28,262 nucleotides of DNA from contig CAZVBR010000007.1 of the NCBI GenBank assembly GCA_964625755.1, forward strand, positions 1-28,262, in the 5' to 3' direction. The translations under genes and the position numbers were made by a program. The notes under the pieces were generated by a model. It was not told where the DNA came from, searched no databases, and saw nothing but the letters and a program-made list of their open reading frames with translations. Shown piece by piece: positions 23,801-28,262 of the stretch; within the stretch, counting starts at the first letter, position 1; each line of letters opens with the position of its first letter. This stretch comes from CAZVBR01 sp964625755 (GTDB lineage: Bacteria; Patescibacteriota; Minisyncoccia; Phycocordibacterales; XYD1-FULL-46-19).

Positions 23801-24400
23801 TCAATAAAGAGTGAACGATCGACGATGAATCGGACAAGGGCCTCTTTTTTTTATCATTTGCCTGTGAAATTCCGTACCGTAACCCTTATGCCGATCAAAT
23901 CCGTAACCGGGCCAGAGATCAGCCTGTCGGACCATTTCCCTATCTCTTATGACCTTGGCCGCGATCGAAGCCAAGGCAATTATCGGCACCTTAGCATCTC
24001 CTCCGACCACTGATTCCTGATGAAAAAATCTCTCGGGACCCTTTAATCTACCATCCAAGACCAAATGACAATTACTTGGATCGGCCTTTAATCGAATCAG
24101 GCATCGATCGACTCCGTGGGCTATAGCTGAACTGATCCCTTTTTCATCGATCGTTTTTGGTCCCACCATCACCACAACATAATTCAGCAAGAACTTCTCA
24201 CGCGCCTCTTCGATCCGCTCAAACCAAAGTTGTCTTTTTTGAGGCGACAATTTCTTTGAATCCCGTAGTTCTTTTTCAAAAGTAAACCAAAAATCACCTC
24301 CTCTATCTGTCATCATGACCGCCCCTAAAGCTACCGGACCGGCCAACGGGCCACGACCGGCTTCGTCAATTCCAATATAATGATCTTGTGACCCGGTCAT
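23801..24400 (-). CDS. rnhB: Ribonuclease HII
   Basis: Cleaves RNA in RNA-DNA hybrids, including single ribonucleotides in DNA, and removes primers. The family start IGIDEAGRGPLAGPVALGAV contains catalytic D12 and E13. Further metal ligands are D116 in HLVLDGRLKG and D135 in GGDAKVPIIALASIAAKV. DSKKLS (47-52) and the C-terminal GYGTEFHRQMIKKRGPCPIHRRSF are conserved. Length is 199 aa. An in-frame TTG at 24415 overlaps the previous stop as TTGA and could support translational coupling. I prefer ATG 24400, which lies 11 bases after the upstream stop and matches the family N-terminus. Confidence 0.95.
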   Translation of the reverse strand: MTGSQDHYIGIDEAGRGPLAGPVALGAVMMTDRGGDFWFTFEKELRDSKKLSPQKRQLWFERIEEAREKFLLNYVVVMVGPKTIDEKGISSAIAHGVDRCLIRLKADPSNCHLVLDGRLKGPERFFHQESVVGGDAKVPIIALASIAAKVIRDREMVRQADLWPGYGFDRHKGYGTEFHRQMIKKRGPCPIHRRSFTLY

Positions 24401-24411
24401 TTTACAAAAAA

Positions 24412-25263
24412 TCAAGCTTTATTAATAGCCGCTTCGAGCACAGAATCAAGTATTTTATGAACTTGCTCATTTTCAGTGACCCCCAATGACGCGTAAGTGC
24501 TCAAAATCGGAGCAGCATTTACCTCCAAGATCCGGTAATTATCAGGTTTCTCAGAAAGGTCGGTTGCGGAAATTATATCCAAAGCTGCATATCTAAGCCC
24601 CAGCCGAAACACCAGATTGGTTAATGAACGTTCCCAGTCCGAATGCACCCGATCCGTACTCCCGGCCAGTTGACCTCCGGCCGGCAAATTTCGAGCAGGG
24701 CTCGTTAAACCGTCAGAATCCTGAATATTTCCGGACTCGGGCATTATTCTTTCATAGGATAACAAAACTTTCTCATCCAAAACAATGGCGCGAAATTCTC
24801 GACCACAAACAAGCTCTTCGAGTCTCATGATCTTGTCTTTGGCAAATATCATCTCCGAGGCTTGCCGCAATTGACCAGTGGAGTTAACTTGAAAGATCAT
24901 GCGACCACAAGAACCGCTATTCATTTTGGCCACTAACGGCCAACCAACCTTATCAGCGTACTTAACCGCTGCTTCGATTCCGTTTTCCGACCCGATCACC
25001 CGACACCAGCGATCGGAATAAAAAGCTCGGCCTTCCGGCACTGGCCAACCAAAACGTCCAATAAAATGGAGACAAAAATCTTTATCCCGCGCCAAGCTAG
25101 CCGCCCCTTGACCATTAAGGCCGATCTGCCAATTATTAAATGTCATATATCGACCACAAGGTAATATCACTACTCCCATGTAACCATAATTTGGTTCCCG
25201 GTGCACCGACAAGCCTCTTTTCTCGGCTAATCGGGTTATTATATCAGACGCCAATGATGACAT
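24412..25263 (-). CDS. ATP-grasp superfamily ligase-like protein
   Basis: A 283-aa ATP-grasp protein; substrate unknown. It most resembles the ATP-grasp module of cyanophycin synthetase/GshAB/RimK-type carboxylate-amine ligases: GAASLARDKDF then GWPVPEGRAF (the family's ARDK...PVPEG pattern), GWPLVAKMNSGSCGRMI with the ATP-binding K113, hinge RLEELV (about 148-152), ALDII (D229) and the Mg-binding ILEVNAAPILSTYAS (E247, N249). The N-terminal 50 residues (DIITRLAEKRGLSVHREPNY) precede the ATP-grasp fold and are unassigned. It lacks the Mur-ligase half of cyanophycin synthetase. ATG 25263 is chosen because CATAGT lies 6 bases upstream; a GTG at 25314 would add 17 residues. It is divergent from dnaE, and rnhB follows. 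Confidence 0.75.
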   Translation of the reverse strand: MSSLASDIITRLAEKRGLSVHREPNYGYMGVVILPCGRYMTFNNWQIGLNGQGAASLARDKDFCLHFIGRFGWPVPEGRAFYSDRWCRVIGSENGIEAAVKYADKVGWPLVAKMNSGSCGRMIFQVNSTGQLRQASEMIFAKDKIMRLEELVCGREFRAIVLDEKVLLSYERIMPESGNIQDSDGLTSPARNLPAGGQLAGSTDRVHSDWERSLTNLVFRLGLRYAALDIISATDLSEKPDNYRILEVNAAPILSTYASLGVTENEQVHKILDSVLEAAINKA

Positions 25264-25269
25264 GTTCAA

Positions 25270-25298
25270 ACTATGGATCTTTTTTGGTAAAAAGGCAA
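25270..25298 (-). promoter_or_regulatory. Putative leaderless promoter of the ATP-grasp gene
   Basis: Minus-strand TTGCCT (25293-25298), 17 bases, CATAGT (25270-25275), 6 bases, ATG 25263. Each hexamer matches four of six consensus positions, so it is convincing mainly because the spacing repeats the pattern at other genes. Confidence 0.35.
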
Positions 25299-25358
25299 AT
25301 TTTTTAAATCTCACCCCCTGATCGCAAAAACCGAGTAATTTAATTCGGTCTATTTTTT

Positions 25359-25367
25359 TGATATAAT
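25359..25367 (+). promoter_or_regulatory. Extended -10 promoter of dnaE
   Basis: TGATATAAT at 25359-25367: a perfect TATAAT with the TG of an extended -10, 8 bases before ATG 25376. The predicted transcript starts at or just before the start codon. No -35 of quality is visible, as expected for extended -10 promoters. Confidence 0.6.
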
Positions 25368-25375
25368 ACCCCGGT

Positions 25376-28262
25376 ATGTCAATCGTTCATCTTCATGTTC
25401 ATAGTCATTATTCACTTTTAGACGGCCTGGCCAAGATCGATGACCTCGTCGCTAAAGCATCCGAATTTAAAATGCCGGCCCTGGCACTAACCGATCACGG
25501 CAATATGTACGGGGCAATAGAATTCTACAAAAAATGCCGGTCAGCCGACATTAAACCGATCATTGGAGTCGAAGCTTATCAGGCGGTCCGATCCCGAAAA
25601 GACAAAGAGGCCAACATTGATTCAAAGCGCTACCACATAACACTACTGGCTCAAGATCAAACCGGTTATCGAAATTTGATCAAAATGATCACCGCCGCCA
25701 ACATGGACGGTTATTATTACAAACCGCGAATAGACAAAGAATTAATGAAAGAATTTTCAGAAGGGGTGATCTGCCTATCCGGTTGCCTGGGAGGTGAACT
25801 GTCACAAACCTTATGGCAAAAAAATCGATCGAAAGCCAAAGAACTAATTCGAGAATATCAGGAAATTTTTGGACCCGATAATTACTATCTGGAAATAATG
25901 CATTTACCTAACATAGAACGTCAACTGGAGATCAAATCGGCCATTATTGAACTGGCTCACGAGCTAAATGTACCATTGGTAGCCACTCAGGACATACACT
26001 ACATCAACAAAGATGATGCCTTAGCTCAAGAAACCCTGGTGGCCATTCAAACCGGAAGCGACCTGGGTGATAACAAAATATCAAACAAGGAGCAGGATTT
26101 CTCTTTTCTTGACCCTCAGGAAATGAAAGAAAATTTCAAAGACGCTCCGGAAGCCGTAGAGAACACCTTAAAGATAGCCGACAGATGTGATCTCCAGATC
26201 GATCTGGGTAACTGGGTATTCCCGGAACTTAAAACCGGTCAAAACAAAAGTCACGATGAAACCCTGCGAGAAATAGCTTACGCCGGATTTGAAAAACGGG
26301 GCTTAAAAAAAACCGAGGAGGCGGTAAAAAGGGTGGAGTACGAACTAAAAGTGATAAAAGATAAAGGTTACTCCACTTATTTTTTGATCGTGGCCGACCT
26401 TCTCGATTACGCCCATAAAAATGGCATTTTAACCGCTATTCGGGGCTCGGTGGCCGGCTCCCTTGTCACCTATCTCTCAAAAATCACTAATATCGACCCT
26501 CTAGAGTACAATTTACTCTTTGAAAGGTTCTTAAACCCCGACCGTCCCTCCGCTCCGGATATTGATATGGATTTTGCTCGCGACCGACGGGACGAGGTTA
26601 TTGAGTACACTCGAGACAAATACGGGCGTGATAAAGTGGCCCAGATCGGTACTTTCGGTTCCATGATGGCCCGGGGTTCAGTTCGAGATGTCGCCCGAGC
26701 CCTGGGGTACCCGTACGCCACAGGAGACAAAATAGCACGCTTGATCCCGCTCGGAGCTCAAGGATTACCCATGACGATAAAACTGGCCATGGAAAAAGAA
26801 CCGGAACTAAAAGAATTATATGATACAGACAGTGAAGTCAAAGAGATCATTGATTTGGCTCAAAAAATAGAAGGCTGTGCTCGCCACATTTCCGTCCACG
26901 CCGCCGGGGTGGTCATCTCCCCCACTCCAATGACCGATTATGTCCCCCTGCAATACGACCCCAAGGGAGGTAAGATCATTACCCAGTACGACATGCATGC
27001 CGTGGAAGATGCCGGATTAATAAAATTTGACTTTCTTGGCCTTAACAATCTTTCTATTCTTTCAAACGCCATAAAAGAGATAGAGAAAAATTACGGCCAC
27101 AAAATAGATATCGAAAATATACCGATCGATGATAAAAAAACTTTTGCTATGCTTTCCCGAGGAGAAACGATGGGTTTATTTCAGTTATCCGGGGCGGGTA
27201 TGACCCGATTTCTAACTGAATTGAAACCCACCGATATTCACGACATTAACGCCATGGTCGCTCTTTACCGACCGGGACCGATGGAGTTTATCCCGGAATA
27301 CATAAAACGAAAACACAACCCCTCCTTGATCGAATACCCTCATGACTCATTAAAAGATATTTTGGAAAAAAGTTTCGGTTTATTGATCTACCAGGAAGAC
27401 GTAATGATGACCGCTATCAAATTAGCCGGTTATTCCTGGTTGGATGCCGATAAATTCCGAAAAGCTATGGGTAAAAAGATCCCCGAATTGATGAAGGAAC
27501 AGGAAAAGAAATTCAAAGAGGGTTGTGTTAAAAATGATATACCCCAAAAAACGGCCACCGATCTCTGGGAGCGGATCAAGCCTTTTGCCCTTTATGCTTT
27601 TAACAAATCTCACGCCGCCAGTTACGGCAAAGTGGCTTACCAAACAGCCTACCTGAAGGCCAATTACCCGGCGGAATATATGAGTGCTGTACTGTCAGCC
27701 GAATCCGGTGACACCGAAAAAGTTGCCGAAATAATAGAAGAGTGTAACAGAATGAAAATTCCGGTCCTACCTCCGGATGTCAACGAAAGTCGTGGCGATT
27801 TTACGGTCATCAAAAGCAGCAGAGGAGACAAGATCAGATTCGGTTTGTATACCATAAAAAATTTAGGTTACGATATCGCCGACGCCATTGCGGCCGAACG
27901 AAAAACTCACGGACCCTATGGATCATTCACTGATTTCTTGGAAAGAGTTACTCATAAAAACCTAAACCACAAGTCGCTTGAGTGTCTAATAAAAGCCGGG
28001 GCCCTGGATAATTTAAAAGAAGAACGCGGAGCCATGTTGACCAATATCGAATCCGCCTTGGCTTACAACCGCGATTCCAGTCGGGGTGGCGGTCAAGTCT
28101 CACTATTTGACGGTCTTCAAGATAGATCATCCGTGCCGGTCTTTCGTCTTAAGGATTCACCACCGGCCAGCCTTCAGAGTAAACTGGCCTGGGAAAAAGA
28201 ACTCCTGGGTCTATACATATCCGGTCACCCCCTAGATGCCCACAAAGAAAAATTCGCCGTGA
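25376..28262 (+). CDS. dnaE: DNA polymerase III subunit alpha DnaE (cut by the window end)
   Basis: Replicative polymerase catalytic subunit. 962 residues are visible of an expected 1100-1200; the frame is open to the last base. The N-terminal PHP domain begins IVHLHVHSHYSLLDG and keeps all expected metal ligands: H5, H7, D16, H41 (TDHGN), E66 (GVEAY), H87, C137, D206 and H208 (DIH). The polymerase aspartates are D397 and D399 in PDIDMDF, with D552 in GLIKFDFLGL. Fingers-domain blocks HISVHAAGVVISP, ALYRPGPMEFIP and YAFNKSHAASYGKVAYQTAYLK are canonical. The helix-hairpin-helix region (ALDNLKEERG) follows, and the visible part ends SGHPLDAHKEKFAV at the start of the C-terminal domains. The start codon follows an extended -10 by 8 bases. 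Confidence 0.97.
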   Translation, partial: MSIVHLHVHSHYSLLDGLAKIDDLVAKASEFKMPALALTDHGNMYGAIEFYKKCRSADIKPIIGVEAYQAVRSRKDKEANIDSKRYHITLLAQDQTGYRNLIKMITAANMDGYYYKPRIDKELMKEFSEGVICLSGCLGGELSQTLWQKNRSKAKELIREYQEIFGPDNYYLEIMHLPNIERQLEIKSAIIELAHELNVPLVATQDIHYINKDDALAQETLVAIQTGSDLGDNKISNKEQDFSFLDPQEMKENFKDAPEAVENTLKIADRCDLQIDLGNWVFPELKTGQNKSHDETLREIAYAGFEKRGLKKTEEAVKRVEYELKVIKDKGYSTYFLIVADLLDYAHKNGILTAIRGSVAGSLVTYLSKITNIDPLEYNLLFERFLNPDRPSAPDIDMDFARDRRDEVIEYTRDKYGRDKVAQIGTFGSMMARGSVRDVARALGYPYATGDKIARLIPLGAQGLPMTIKLAMEKEPELKELYDTDSEVKEIIDLAQKIEGCARHISVHAAGVVISPTPMTDYVPLQYDPKGGKIITQYDMHAVEDAGLIKFDFLGLNNLSILSNAIKEIEKNYGHKIDIENIPIDDKKTFAMLSRGETMGLFQLSGAGMTRFLTELKPTDIHDINAMVALYRPGPMEFIPEYIKRKHNPSLIEYPHDSLKDILEKSFGLLIYQEDVMMTAIKLAGYSWLDADKFRKAMGKKIPELMKEQEKKFKEGCVKNDIPQKTATDLWERIKPFALYAFNKSHAASYGKVAYQTAYLKANYPAEYMSAVLSAESGDTEKVAEIIEECNRMKIPVLPPDVNESRGDFTVIKSSRGDKIRFGLYTIKNLGYDIADAIAAERKTHGPYGSFTDFLERVTHKNLNHKSLECLIKAGALDNLKEERGAMLTNIESALAYNRDSSRGGGQVSLFDGLQDRSSVPVFRLKDSPPASLQSKLAWEKELLGLYISGHPLDAHKEKFAV

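Noticed and set aside
24401..24415. TTG at 24415 as the rnhB start
   Set aside because: It would add five residues before the conserved family N-terminus. ATG 24400 fits better, although TTGA overlap coupling is possible.
25264..25314. GTG at 25314 as the start of the ATP-grasp gene
   Set aside because: The extra 17 residues (basic, Lys/Phe-rich) do not resemble the domain, and the ATG at 25263 has a well-spaced -10-like element. It cannot be excluded.
1..28262. Mobile elements, CRISPR arrays, toxin-antitoxin or defence genes
   Set aside because: I looked for direct repeats, regularly spaced repeats, terminal inverted repeats and transposase or nuclease motifs and saw none. Every sizeable frame is a housekeeping gene or an antisense shadow of one.

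Overview
The window is a 28.3-kb stretch of a small-genome bacterial chromosome made almost entirely of core information-processing genes. I see no transposase, integrase, phage gene, CRISPR array or rRNA. Several traits suggest a member of the Patescibacteria/CPR, probably Parcubacteria-like (inference). They are a compact SMC with no visible hinge, a NusB-NUDIX fusion, compact RpoB/RpoC with unusual substitutions, a stand-alone MetRS-type tRNA-binding domain, no rimM or rplS beside trmD, and an apparent lack of Shine-Dalgarno sequences. A run of 100 N at 6287-6386 marks a scaffold join and cuts dnaG and rpoD.

Layout. 1-73: tRNA-Asn on the minus strand, with its own promoter. 200-2683: truB and an M3 oligoendopeptidase F on the plus strand, ending at a strong bidirectional terminator shared with a convergent membrane-anchored SurA-N-like protein (2772-3545). 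3718-4692: tsaC (tRNA t6A synthesis) and a stand-alone tRNA-binding domain on the plus strand. 4738-14583, minus strand: rpoB, rpoC, dnaG (3' end lost in the gap), rpoD (5' edge at the gap) and a DoxX-family membrane protein, so both large RNA polymerase subunits, the primary sigma factor and primase lie in one run. 14873-16620, minus strand: rpsP, khpA and trmD, separated by clear terminators and promoters rather than forming one operon. 16714-18651: RNase R-type exoribonuclease on the plus strand. 18688-25263, minus strand: an ATP-grasp ligase, rnhB, tlyA, rpmF, nusB-nudix, rnc and the hinge-less smc. 25376 to the end: dnaE on the plus strand, divergent from the ATP-grasp gene and cut by the window edge.

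How the genes fit together. The window covers transcription (RpoB/C/D, NusB), replication (DnaE, DnaG, RNase HII, SMC), RNA processing and decay (RNase III, RNase R), tRNA modification (TruB, TsaC, TrmD), rRNA modification (TlyA) and ribosomal proteins (bS16, bL32).

The most notable pattern is in start signals. At about ten genes a -10-like hexamer lies 6-8 bases before the start codon, often with a -35-like hexamer 17 bases further upstream, and no start codon has a well-placed Shine-Dalgarno motif. This predicts widespread leaderless transcription. At trmD such a promoter appears to be built into the terminator of the preceding gene. Other points worth following up are the hinge-less SMC, the NusB-NUDIX fusion, natural changes at rifampicin-contact positions of RpoB, and a Lys next to the catalytic His in the RpoC trigger loop.
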